The notes under the pieces: generated by a model
The model's database searches: none
What the model was told of the DNA's origin: nothing
The model's input: only the letters and a program-made list of their open reading frames with translations
Assembly (NCBI RefSeq): GCF_029227915.1
Contig: NC_079888.1
Span: 7,249,001 to 7,313,000, forward strand
DNA from: Hydractinia symbiolongicarpus
Lineage: Eukaryota; Cnidaria; Hydrozoa; Anthoathecata; Hydractiniidae
DNA: 64,000 bases
Direction: 5' to 3'
Shown: piece after piece, positions 56,073-64,000 of the stretch
Position numbering within the stretch: position 1 is the first letter of the stretch
How the letters are laid out: the number at the start of each line of letters is the position of its first letter
Translations under genes and position numbers: made by a program

Positions 56073-56079
56073 CACATTC

Positions 56080-56151
56080 GGTTCCATGGTGTAATGGTTA
56101 GCACTCTGGACTTTGAATCCAGCGATCCCAGTTCAAATCTCGGTAGAACCT
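56080..56151 (+). tRNA. tRNA-Gln(TTG)
   Basis: GGTTCCA/CCCAG variant. Confidence 0.85.
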
Positions 56152-56356
56152 GACCTTCTTTTTGAATTTTTGTTTAATCTTTTGTATAAAAAATACGGGA
56201 GGAAAGACTGATTTAGTTAAAGTTGACTAAGCCATATTTGAATGCTTTCAAGTCATTTCTTCAACATTTGCCAGGTTTATGGCAGAACTCATGCTTAGAG
56301 GAGAATTGGTGATTTCCACGGCGCGTTCGTAATGCAATTAAAAGTTTATCAGAAAA

Positions 56357-56429
56357 CGCCCAACGTGGGGCTCGAACCCACGACCCTGAGATTAGGAGTC
56401 TCATGCTCTACCGACTGAGCTAGCCGGGC
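56357..56429 (-). tRNA. Lys-type tRNA with CCT anticodon (would read Arg AGG)
   Basis: All stems perfect Lys consensus; only the anticodon differs (loop CTCCTAA). The cleanest of the three CCT copies. Confidence 0.9.
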
Positions 56430-56612
56430 TGATTCGTTATTAAGTTCCGCCATTAAAGCCGTCTTGGACTTACACAACAATTGACCACGCCTAAGTTTAC
56501 TTAAAATTGGGCCAATCGCGTAATCCTACTGTTTGGGCTGGTAAACAGTTACGTGAGTCAAAACAGGTTCAGCAATGTTAGCTTTCCATAAAGTAGACGT
56601 GGTACAGAAACA

Positions 56613-56694
56613 GACGAGGTGGCCGAGTGGTTAAGGCGATGGACCGCTAATCCATTGGGCTCTGCCCGCGTGGGTTCGAATCCCATCTTCGTCG
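56613..56694 (+). tRNA. tRNA-Ser(GCT)
   Basis: GACCGCTAA loop as at 41685 (U33 replaced by C); otherwise consensus. Confidence 0.8.
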
Positions 56695-56701
56695 CACATT
56701 C

Positions 56702-56748
56702 GGTTCTATGGTGAAAAGGTTAGCACTCTGGACTTTGAATCCAGCGAT
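56702..56748 (+). pseudogene. tRNA-Gln, 3'-truncated; empty-site sister unit
   Basis: Same breakpoint as 41774, with GTGAAAAGG in the D loop. The following TTTGTTTAAGAAATGCG is the uninterrupted TTAA site that carries the MITE at 41837-42587. Confidence 0.93.
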
Positions 56749-56951
56749 TAAATCATTTGTTTAAGAAATGCGTGAGGAAGGGATGATTTTTCTAAAATGG
56801 TCTTGGACTTACGCAACAATTGACCACACCTAAGCTTACTTAAAATTGGGCGACTCGCGTAATCCTACTTTTTGGGCTGGTAAAAGGTTACGTGAGTCGA
56901 AACAGGTTCAGCAATGTTAGCTTTCCATAAAGTGGACGTGGTACAGAAGCA

Positions 56952-57032
56952 GACGAGTTGGCCGAGTGGTTAAGGCGATGGACTGCTAATCCATTGGGCT
57001 CTGCCCGCGTGGGTTCGAATCCCACTTCGTCG
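56952..57032 (+). tRNA. tRNA-Ser(GCT), 81 nt
   Basis: GACGAGT acceptor, short T arm. Confidence 0.82.
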
Positions 57033-57039
57033 CACATTC

Positions 57040-57111
57040 GGTTCTATGATGTAATGGTTAGCACTCTGGACTTTGAACCCAGCGATCCGAGTTCAAATCT
57101 CGGTGGAACCT
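57040..57111 (+). tRNA. tRNA-Gln(TTG)
   Basis: TATGATG, GAACCCAGC; GGTGGAACC weakens the acceptor by one pair. Confidence 0.78.
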
Positions 57112-57316
57112 GATTTTCTTTTTGAACTCTGATTTAATCACTTGTTTAAGAAATGCGTGAGGAAGGGATAATTTATCTAAAATTGACTAAGCCATATTTG
57201 AATGCTTTCAAGTCATTTCTTCAAAATTTGCCAGGTTTTTGGCAGAACTCATGCTTAGAGGGGAATTGGTGATTTCTAAGGCGCGTTGGTAATGCAATTA
57301 AAAGTGTATCAGAAAA

Positions 57317-57389
57317 CTCCCGACGTGGGGCCCGAACCCACAACCCTACGATGAAGAGTCTCATGCTGTACCGACTGCGCTAGCCGGGC
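57317..57389 (-). pseudogene. tRNA-Lys-like, degenerate lineage
   Basis: CTACGATGAAG anticodon-arm damage with CTCCCGACG acceptor side. Confidence 0.76.
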
Positions 57390-57572
57390 CGATTCGTTAT
57401 TAGATTCCGCGGTTAAAGCCGTCTTGGACTTACGCAACAATTGACCATGCCTAAGATTACTTAAAATTGGGCCACTCGCGTAATCCTACTGTTTGAGCTG
57501 GTAAAAGGTTACGTGAGTCGAAACAGGTTCAGCAATGTTAGCTTTCCATAAAGTGGACGTGGTACAGAAGCA

Positions 57573-57653
57573 GACGAGTTGGCCGAGTGGTTAAGGCGAT
57601 GGACTGCTAATCCATTGGGCTCTGCCCGCGTGGGTTCGAATCCCACTTCGTCG
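57573..57653 (+). tRNA. tRNA-Ser(GCT), 81 nt
   Basis: Same class as 56952. Confidence 0.82.
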
Positions 57654-57660
57654 CACATTC

Positions 57661-57733
57661 GGTTCTATGATGTAATGGTTAGCACTCTGAACCCTTGAAT
57701 CGAGCGATCCGAGTTGAACTCTCGGTAGAACCT
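57661..57733 (+). pseudogene. tRNA-Gln-like, broken anticodon arm
   Basis: Combines the TATGATG 5' variant with the CTGAACCCTTGAATCGAG arm, a recombinant of two lineages. Confidence 0.75.
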
Positions 57734-57938
57734 GATTTTCTTTTTGAACTCTGATTTAATCTTTTGTTTGAAATATACGTGAGGGAAAGGCTGATTTATC
57801 CAAAATTAACTAAGCCATATTTGAATGCTTTCAAGTCATTTCTTCAAAATTTGCCATGTTAATGGCGGAACTCATGCTTAGAGGGGAATTGGTGATTTCT
57901 AAGGCGCGTTGGTAATGCAATTAAAAGTGTATCAAAAA

Positions 57939-58011
57939 ACCCCAACGTGGGGCTCGAACCCACGACCCTGAGATTAAGAGTCTCATGCTCTACCGACTGA
58001 GCCAGCCGGGC
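57939..58011 (-). tRNA. tRNA-Lys(CTT)
   Basis: Same class as 49511 (acceptor GGGGT). Confidence 0.8.
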
Positions 58012-58194
58012 TGATTCGGTTTTAGGTTCCGCCATTAAAGCCGTCTTGGACTTACGCAACAATTGACCCCACCTAAGATTTCTTAAAATTGGGCCACTCG
58101 CGTAATCCTACTGTTTGGGCTGGTAAAAGGTTACGTGAGTCGAAACAGGTTCAGAAATGTTAGCTTTCCATAAAGTAGACGTGGTACAGAAACA

Positions 58195-58276
58195 GACGAG
58201 GTGGCCGAGTGGTTAAGGCGATGGACTGCTAATCCATTGGGCTCTGCCCGCGTGGGTTCGAATCCCATCTTCGTCG
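58195..58276 (+). tRNA. tRNA-Ser(GCT)
   Basis: Consensus. Confidence 0.97.
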
Positions 58277-58283
58277 CACATTC

Positions 58284-58355
58284 GGTTCTATGGTGTAATG
58301 GTTAGCACTCTGGACTTTGAATCCAGCGATCCGAGTTCAACTCTCGGTAGAACCT
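58284..58355 (+). tRNA. tRNA-Gln(TTG)
   Basis: Consensus except TTCAACT in the T loop. Confidence 0.93.
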
Positions 58356-58561
58356 GACCTTTTTTTTGAATTCTGATTTAATCTTTTGTTTGAAAAATAC
58401 GTGAGGGAAAGGCTGATTTATTCAAAATTGACTAAGCCAAATCTGAATGCTTTTAAGTCATTTCTTCAAAATTTGCCAGGTTTATGGCAGAACTCATGCT
58501 TAGAGGGGAATTGGTGATTTCCACGGCGCGTTCATAATGCAATTAAAAGTGCAGCAGAACA

Positions 58562-58634
58562 CGCCCAACGTGGGGCTCGAACCCACGACCCTGAGATTAA
58601 GTGTCTCATGCTCTACCGACTGAGCTAGCCGGGC
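58562..58634 (-). tRNA. tRNA-Lys(CTT) with U33 lost
   Basis: Anticodon loop reads CACTTAA, so the nearly invariant U33 is A; other stems are consensus. Confidence 0.8.
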
Positions 58635-58675
58635 TGATTAGTTATTAGGTTCCGCCATTAAAGCCGTCTTGGACT

Positions 58676-58885
58676 TACGCAACCATTGACCACACCTTAA
58701 ATTACTTAAAATTGGGCCACTCGCGTAATCCTACTGTTTGGGCTGGTAAAAGGTTACGTGAGTCGAAACAGGTTCAGGAAAACTTACGCAACAATTGACC
58801 ACACCTTAAATTACTTAAAATTGGGCCACTCGCGTAATCCTACTGTTTGGGCTGGTAAAAGGTTACGTGAGTCGAAACAGATTCA
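58676..58885. repeat. Partial duplication of the Lys-Ser spacer
   Basis: The spacer text from CTTACGCAACMATTGACC to GAAACAGRTTCAG occurs twice in a row, making this unit about 110 bp longer. Confidence 0.92.
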
Positions 58886-58926
58886 GCAATGTTAACTTTC
58901 CATAGAGTAGACGTCGTACAGAAAAA

Positions 58927-59008
58927 GACGAGGTGGTCGAGTGGTTAAGGCGATGGACTGCTAATCCTTCGGGCTCTGCCCGCGTGGGTTCGAATCACAT
59001 CTTCGTCG
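58927..59008 (+). tRNA. tRNA-Ser(GCT)
   Basis: GGTCGAGTGG D-arm change, CCTTCGGGC, CACAT T-stem mismatch. Confidence 0.82.
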
Positions 59009-59015
59009 CACATGC

Positions 59016-59087
59016 GGTTCTATGGTGTAATGGTTAGCACTCTGGACTTTGAATCCATCGATCCGAGTTCAAATCTCGGTAGAACCT
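59016..59087 (+). tRNA. tRNA-Gln(TTG)
   Basis: CCATCG change closes the anticodon stem with one mismatch. Confidence 0.85.
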
Positions 59088-59293
59088 GACCTTCTTTTTG
59101 AATTCTTTTTTAATCTTTTGTTTAACAAATACGTAAGGGAAAGGCTGATTTATTTAAAATTGACTAAGCCATATTTGAATGCTTTCAAGTCATATCTTCA
59201 ACATTTTCCAGGTTTGTGGCAGAACTCATGCTTAGAGGAGAATTGATGATTTCCACGGCGCGTTCGTAATGCAATTAAAAGTGTATCAGAAAA

Positions 59294-59366
59294 CGCCCAA
59301 TGTGGGGCTCGAACCCACGACCCTGAGATTAAGAGTCTCATGCTCTACCGACTGAGCTAGCTGGGC
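59294..59366 (-). tRNA. tRNA-Lys(CTT)
   Basis: CAATGTGG and GCTGGGC variants; pairing largely kept by G-U. Confidence 0.86.
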
Positions 59367-59549
59367 TGATTTATTGTTAGGTTCCGCCATTAAAGCCGTC
59401 TTGGACTTACGCAACAATTGACCACACCTAAGATTACTTAAAATTGGACCACTCGCGCAATCCTACTGTTTGGGCTGGTAAAAGGTTACGTGAGTCGAAA
59501 CAGGTTCAGCAATGTTAACTTTCTATAAAGTAGACGTGGTACAGAAACA

Positions 59550-59631
59550 GACGAGGTGGCCGAGTGGTTAAGGTGATGGACTGCTAATCCATCGGGCTCT
59601 ACCCGCGTGGGTTCGAATCCCATCTTCGTCG
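59550..59631 (+). tRNA. tRNA-Ser(GCT)
   Basis: AAGGTGATGG, CCATCGGGC and CTACCC changes outside the stems' core. Confidence 0.9.
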
Positions 59632-59638
59632 CACATTC

Positions 59639-59710
59639 GGTTCTATGGTGTAATGGTTAGCATTCTGAACTTTGAATCCAGCGATCCGACTACAAATCTC
59701 GGTAGAACCT
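59639..59710 (+). tRNA. tRNA-Gln(TTG), altered B box
   Basis: GACTACAAATC replaces GAGTTCAAATC; CTGAAC anticodon-stem mismatch. Confidence 0.66.
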
Positions 59711-59916
59711 GACCTTCTTTTTGAATTCTTTTTTAATCTTTTGTTTAACAAATACGTAAGGGAAAGGCTGATTTATTTAAAATTGACTAAGCCATATTTG
59801 AATGCTTTCAAGTCATATCTTCAACATTTTCCAGGTTTGTGGCAGAACTCATGCTTAGAGGAGAATTGATGATTTCCACGGCGCGTTCGTAATGCAATTA
59901 AAAGTGTATCAGAAAA

Positions 59917-59989
59917 CGCCCAATGTGGGGCTCGAACCCACGACCCTGAGATTAAGAGTCTCATGCTCTACCGACTGAGCTAGCCGGGC
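59917..59989 (-). tRNA. tRNA-Lys(CTT)
   Basis: CAATGTGG variant, otherwise consensus. Confidence 0.93.
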
Positions 59990-60172
59990 TGATTCGTTGT
60001 TAGGTTCCGCCATTAAAGCCGTCTTGGACTTACGCAACAATTGACCACACCTAAGATTACTTAAAATTGGACCACTCGCGCAATCCTACTGTTTGGGCTG
60101 GTAAAAGGTTACGTGAGTCGAAACAGGTTCAGCAATGTTAACTTTCTATAAAGTAGACGTGGTACAGAAACA

Positions 60173-60254
60173 GACGAGGTGGCCGAGTGGTTAAGGTGAT
60201 GGACTGCTAATCCATCGGGCTCTGCCCGCGTGGGTTCGAATCCCATCTTCGTCG
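60173..60254 (+). tRNA. tRNA-Ser(GCT)
   Basis: AAGGTGATGG and CCATCGGGC variants. Confidence 0.92.
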
Positions 60255-60261
60255 CACATTC

Positions 60262-60333
60262 GGTTCTATGGTGTAATGGTTAGCATTCTGAACTTTGAAT
60301 CCAGCGATCCGACTACAAATCTCGGTAGAACCT
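60262..60333 (+). tRNA. tRNA-Gln(TTG), altered B box
   Basis: Same class as 59639. Confidence 0.66.
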
Positions 60334-60539
60334 GACCTTCTTTTTGAATTCTGATTTAATCTTTTGTTTAACAAATACGTGAGGGAAAGGCTGATTTATT
60401 TAAAATTGACAAAGCCATATTTGAATGCTTTTAAGTCATTTCTTCAAAATTTGCCAGGTTTATGGCAGAACTCATGCTTAGAGGGGAATTGGTGATTTCC
60501 ACGGCGCGTTCATAATGCAATTAAAAGTGCAGCAGAACA

Positions 60540-60612
60540 GGCCCAACGTGGGGCTCGAACCCACGACCCTGAGATTAAGTGTCTCATGCTCTACCGACTG
60601 AGCTAGCCGGGC
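60540..60612 (-). tRNA. tRNA-Lys(CTT) with U33 lost
   Basis: CACTTAA loop; discriminator position changed (plus AGGCCC). Confidence 0.75.
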
Positions 60613-60795
60613 TGATTCGTTATTAGGTTCCGCCATTAAAGCCGTCTTGGACTTACGCAACAATTGACCCCACCTAAGATTACTTAAAATTGGACCACTC
60701 GCGCAATCCTACTGTTTGGGCTGGTAACAGTTTACGTAAGTCAAAACAGGTTCAGCAATGTTAGATTTCCATAAAATAGACGTGGTACAGAAACA

Positions 60796-60877
60796 GACGA
60801 GGTGGCTGAGTGGTTAAGGCGATGGACTGCTAATGCATTGGGCTCTGCTCGCGTGGGTTCGAATCCCATCTTCGTCG
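60796..60877 (+). tRNA. tRNA-Ser(GCT)
   Basis: GGCTGAGTGG, GCTAATGCA mismatch, TGCTCGCG variable arm. Confidence 0.8.
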
Positions 60878-60884
60878 CACATAC

Positions 60885-60956
60885 GATTCTATGGTGTAAT
60901 GGTTAGCACTCTGGACTTTGAATCCAGCGATCCGAGTTCAACTCTCGGTAGAACCT
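60885..60956 (+). tRNA. tRNA-Gln(TTG)
   Basis: GATTCTA acceptor mismatch; anticodon arm intact. Confidence 0.85.
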
Positions 60957-61162
60957 GACCTTCCTTTTGAATTCTGATTTAATCTTTTGTTTGAAAAATA
61001 CGTGAGGGAAAGGCTGATTTATTAAAAATTGACTAAGCCATATTTGAATGCTTTCAAGTCATTTCTTCACAATTTGCCAGGTTTATGGCAGAACTCATGC
61101 TTAGAGGGGAATTGGTGATTTCCACGGCGCGTTCATAATGCAATTAAAAGTGAAGCAGAAAA

Positions 61163-61235
61163 CGCCCAATGTGGGGCTCGAACCCACGACCTTGAGATTA
61201 AGAGTCTCATGCTCTACCGACTGAGCTAGCCGGGC
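61163..61235 (-). tRNA. tRNA-Lys(CTT)
   Basis: CAATGTGG and CCTTGAG variants; stems intact. Confidence 0.92.
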
Positions 61236-61418
61236 TGATTCGTTATTAGGTTCCGCCATTAAAGCCGTCCTGGACTTACGCAACAATTGACCACACCTTA
61301 AATTACTTAAAATTGGGCCACTCGCGTAATCCTACTGTTTGGGCTGGTAAAAGGTTACGTGAGTCGAAACAGGTTCAGAAATGTTAGCTTTCCATAAAGT
61401 AGACGTGGTACAGAAACA

Positions 61419-61500
61419 GACGAGGTGGCCGAGTGGTTAAGGCGATGGACTGCTAATCCATTGGGCTCTGCCCGCGTGGGTTCGAACCCCATCTTCGTCG
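61419..61500 (+). tRNA. tRNA-Ser(GCT)
   Basis: Consensus except TTCGAAC T loop. Confidence 0.95.
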
Positions 61501-61507
61501 CACATTC

Positions 61508-61579
61508 GGTTCTATGGTGTAATGGTTAGCACTCTGGACTTTGAATCCAGAGATCCCAGTTCAAATCTCGGTAGAACCT
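61508..61579 (+). tRNA. tRNA-Gln(TTG)
   Basis: CCAGAGATCCCAG variant. Confidence 0.87.
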
Positions 61580-61785
61580 GACCTTCTTTTTGAATTCTTT
61601 TTGAATCTTTTGTTTAACAAATACGTGAGGAAAAGGCTGATTTATTTAAAATTGACTAAGCCATATTTGAATGCTTTAAAGTCATTTCTTCAACATTTGC
61701 CAGGTTTATGGCAGAACTCATGCTTAGAGGGGAATTGGTGATTTCCACTGCGCGTTCATAATGCAATTAAAAGTGCAACAGAACA

Positions 61786-61858
61786 CGCCCAACGTGGGGC
61801 TCGAACCCACGACCCTGAGATTAAGAGTCTCATGCTCTACCGACTGAGCTAGCCGGGC
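61786..61858 (-). tRNA. tRNA-Lys(CTT)
   Basis: Consensus. Confidence 0.96.
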
Positions 61859-62041
61859 TGATTAGTTATTAGGTTCCGCCATTAAAGCCGTCTTGGACTC
61901 ACGCAACAATTGACCACACCTAAGATTACTTAAAATTGGACCACTCGCGCAATCCTACTGTTTGGGCTGGTAAAAGGTTACGTGAGTCGAAACAGGTTCA
62001 GCAATGTTAACTTTCTATAAAGTAGACGTGGTACAGAAACA

Positions 62042-62123
62042 GACGAGGTGGCCGAGTGGTTAAGGCGATGGACTGCTAATCCATTGGTCTCTGCCCGCGT
62101 GGGTTCGAATCCCATCTTCGTCG
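62042..62123 (+). tRNA. tRNA-Ser(GCT)
   Basis: CCATTGGTCTC variable-arm change. Confidence 0.93.
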
Positions 62124-62130
62124 CCCATAC

Positions 62131-62202
62131 GATTCTATGGTGTAATGGTTAGCATTCTGAACTTTGAATCCAGCGATCCGACTACAAATCTCGGTAGAAC
62201 CT
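62131..62202 (+). tRNA. tRNA-Gln(TTG), altered B box
   Basis: GATTCTA acceptor, CTGAAC, GACTACAAATC: three weakened elements. Confidence 0.6.
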
Positions 62203-62408
62203 GACCTTCTTTTTGAATTCTGATTTAATCTTTTGTTTAACAAATACGTGAGGGAAAGGCTGATTTATTTAAAATTGACAAAGCCATATTTGAATGCTTT
62301 TAAGTCATTTCTTCAAAATTTGCCAGGTTTATGGCAGAACTCATGCTTAGAGGGGAATTGGTGATTTCCACGGCGCGTTCATAATGCAATTAAAAGTGCA
62401 GCAGAACA

Positions 62409-62481
62409 CGCCCAACGTGGGGCTCGAACCCACGACCCTGAGATTAAGTGTCTCATGCTCTACCGACTGAGCTAGCCGGGC
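62409..62481 (-). tRNA. tRNA-Lys(CTT) with U33 lost
   Basis: CACTTAA loop, otherwise consensus. Confidence 0.8.
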
Positions 62482-62664
62482 TGATTCGTTATTAGGTTCC
62501 GCCATTAAAGCCGTCTTGGACTTACGCAACAATTGACCCCACCTAAGATTACTTAAAATTGGACCACTCGCGCAATCCTACTGTTTGGGCTGGTAACAGT
62601 TTACGTAAGTCAAAACAGGTTCAGCAATGTTAGATTTCCATAAAATAGACGTGGTACAGAAACA

Positions 62665-62746
62665 GACGAGGTGGCTGAGTGGTTAAGGCGATGGACTGCT
62701 AATGCATTGGGCTCTGCTCGCGTGGGTTCGAATCCCATCTTCGTCG
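62665..62746 (+). tRNA. tRNA-Ser(GCT)
   Basis: Copy of 60796. Confidence 0.8.
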
Positions 62747-62753
62747 CACATAC

Positions 62754-62825
62754 GATTCTATGGTGTAATGGTTAGCACTCTAGACTTTGAATCCAGCGAT
62801 CCGAGTTCAACTCTCGGTAGAACCT
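62754..62825 (+). tRNA. tRNA-Gln(TTG)
   Basis: GATTCTA acceptor; CTAGAC gives one more anticodon-stem mismatch than 60885. Confidence 0.78.
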
Positions 62826-63031
62826 GACCTTCCTTTTGAATTCTGATTTAATCTTTTGTTTGAAAAATACGTGAGGGAAAGGCTGATTTATTAAAAATTG
62901 ACTAAGCCATATTTGAATGCTTTCAAGTCATTTCTTCACAATTTGCCAGGTTTATGGCAGAACTCATGCTTAGAGGGGAATTGGTGATTTCCACGGCGCG
63001 TTCATAATGCAATTAAAAGTGAAGCAGAAAA

Positions 63032-63104
63032 CGCCCAATGTGGGGCTCGAACCCACGACCTTGAGATTAAGAGTCTCATGCTCTACCGACTGAGCTAGCC
63101 GGGC
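63032..63104 (-). tRNA. tRNA-Lys(CTT)
   Basis: Copy of 61163. Confidence 0.92.
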
Positions 63105-63287
63105 TGATTCGTTATTAGGTTCCGCCATTAAAGCCGTCCTGGACTTACGCAACAATTGACCACACCTTAAATTACTTAAAATTGGGCCACTCGCGTAATC
63201 CTACTGTTTGGGCTGGTAAAAGGTTACGTGAGTCGAAACAGGTTCAGAAATGTTAGCTTTCCATAAAGTAGACGTGGTACAGAAACA

Positions 63288-63369
63288 GACGAGGTGGCCG
63301 AGTGGTTAAGGCGATGGACTGCTAATCCATTGGGCTCTGCCCGCGTGGGTTCGAACCCCATCTTCGTCG
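63288..63369 (+). tRNA. tRNA-Ser(GCT)
   Basis: Copy of 61419. Confidence 0.95.
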
Positions 63370-63376
63370 CACATTC

Positions 63377-63448
63377 GGTTCTATGGTGTAATGGTTAGCA
63401 CTCTGGACTTTGAATCCAGAGATCCCAGTTCAAATCTCGGTAGAACCT
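63377..63448 (+). tRNA. tRNA-Gln(TTG)
   Basis: Copy of 61508. Confidence 0.87.
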
Positions 63449-63654
63449 GACCTTCTTTTTGAATTCTTTTTGAATCTTTTGTTTAACAAATACGTGAGGA
63501 AAAGGCTGATTTATTTAAAATTGACTAAGCCATATTTGAATGCTTTAAAGTCATTTCTTCAACATTTGCCAGGTTTATGGCAGAACTCATGCTTAGAGGG
63601 GAATTGGTGATTTCCACTGCGCGTTCATAATGCAATTAAAAGTGCAACAGAACA

Positions 63655-63727
63655 CGCCCAACGTGGGGCTCGAACCCACGACCCTGAGATTAAGAGTCTC
63701 ATGCTCTACCGACTGAGCTAGCCGGGC
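63655..63727 (-). tRNA. tRNA-Lys(CTT)
   Basis: Copy of 61786, consensus. Confidence 0.96.
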
Positions 63728-63910
63728 TGATTAGTTATTAGGTTCCGCCATTAAAGCCGTCTTGGACTCACGCAACAATTGACCACACCTAAGATTACTT
63801 AAAATTGGACCACTCGCGCAATCCTACTGTTTGGGCTGGTAAAAGGTTACGTGAGTCGAAACAGGTTCAGCAATGTTAACTTTCTATAAAGTAGACGTGG
63901 TACAGAAACA

Positions 63911-63992
63911 GACGAGGTGGCCGAGTGGTTAAGGCGATGGACTGCTAATCCATTGGTCTCTGCCCGCGTGGGTTCGAATCCCATCTTCGTCG
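63911..63992 (+). tRNA. tRNA-Ser(GCT)
   Basis: Copy of 62042; its partner Gln would start at the last base of the window. Confidence 0.93.
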
Positions 63993-64000
63993 CCCATACG

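Larger units (their letters stand above)
60262..63999. repeat. Higher-order duplication, period 1869 bp (three units)
   Basis: 60262-62130 corresponds to 62131-63999. Ser 60796/62665, Lys 60540/62409 and Ser 62042/63911 share private variants. Confidence 0.94.
39319..64000. repeat. Tandem tRNA-gene array: Ser(GCT)-Gln(TTG) plus, Lys(CTT) minus, about 40 units of about 622 bp
   Basis: The standard unit is tRNA-Ser (82 nt), a 7-bp spacer (CACATTC), tRNA-Gln (72 nt), about 206 bp, tRNA-Lys on the minus strand (73 nt), then about 183 bp to the next Ser. Gln is followed within about 10-15 bases by T5-T7 (a Pol III terminator), and Ser is not. Lys is followed by TTTT one base after its 3' end in most units, with a second TTTT (AATTAAAAG on plus) about 15 bases further. 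The 183-bp divergent spacer between Lys and Ser 5' ends is well conserved. Short units of 339-385 bp lack Lys. No protein gene lies in the array; all ORFs there overlap the tRNA genes and spacers. The array continues past the window end. Confidence 0.97.

Noticed and set aside
39536-63155. About twenty similar minus-strand ORFs containing LAQSVEHETLNLRVVGSS
   Set aside because: They are translations across tRNA-Lys genes and their flanks. Their conservation follows the tRNA sequence and the tandem repeat, and such spurious ORFs are known from tRNA regions.
40552-63610. Repeated plus-strand ORFs with NKYVRERLIYLKLTKPYLNA
   Set aside because: They run from tRNA-Gln into the spacer before Lys. 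They have no start context or codon-level constraint and exist only because the unit is repeated.
39854-64000. CRISPR array, because of regular repeats
   Set aside because: The repeats are 622 bp, contain folded tRNA genes with correct anticodons, and have no short direct-repeat/unique-spacer structure; the context is eukaryotic.

Overview
The window looks like AT-rich animal genomic DNA. The best guess is a cnidarian, possibly a hydrozoan. This rests on eukaryotic nuclear tRNA genes with internal A/B boxes, GT-AG exon structures, and several decayed transposon or transposon-like protein families that I associate with cnidarian genomes. No intact host protein-coding gene could be established. 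Species identity cannot be decided from the sequence.

Region 1 (1-8.2 kb) is a graveyard of retroelements. Several fragments encode the C-terminal part of a non-LTR retrotransposon polyprotein joined in frame to a ubiquitin-specific protease (USP, peptidase C19) domain. Copy A is at 1-1760 (minus), copy B at 2723-3382 plus 1760-2000 (minus, split by an insertion), and copy D at 5843-6250 (plus). A jockey/CR1-type RT fragment, a likely tRNA-derived SINE, a TA-flanked MITE and a LINE ORF1 fragment lie between them.

Region 2 (8.2-24 kb) is mostly non-coding. It holds a CACTA/EnSpm-like transposase remnant (12.2-12.8 kb, minus), a zinc-finger plus tyrosine-recombinase-like remnant (16.9-19.6 kb, minus), a long (TTTA)n array, palindromic GGGAACATGTTCCC repeats, and a 220-bp tandem duplication.

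Region 3 (24-34.8 kb) holds the longest RT-USP copy (copy C, 24.06-27.23 kb, plus), a Ty1/copia pol pseudogene (27.5-28.9 kb, minus), an integrase-core-like pseudogene (29.9-30.6 kb, plus), a degenerate unassigned coding remnant (31.4-32.2 kb, minus), and a SWIM-type zinc-finger family pseudogene (33.4-34.6 kb, plus).

Region 4 (34.8-39.4 kb) is a (GAGT)n array followed by a giant imperfect palindrome with arms of about 1.8 kb around a (TA)n spacer. Each arm carries the same small multi-exon gene pointing toward the centre. The palindrome is flanked by inverted tRNA-gene fragments.

Region 5 (39.3-64 kb, running off the window) is a tandem array of about 40 units of about 622 bp. A standard unit holds tRNA-Ser(GCT) and tRNA-Gln(TTG) on the plus strand, 7 bp apart, and a convergent tRNA-Lys(CTT) on the minus strand. 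There are 40 Ser, 40 Gln (three truncated) and 36 Lys loci, plus two inverted remnants left of the palindrome. Ser has no T-run before Gln, and a T5 run follows Gln, so Ser-Gln probably forms a dicistronic Pol III transcript. Units are shuffled by multi-unit duplications (periods 3110, 1868 and 1869 bp). One unit carries a TTAA-flanked piggyBac-type MITE, and its empty site is preserved in a sister unit. Three Lys-type genes carry a CCT (Arg) anticodon and three have lost U33.
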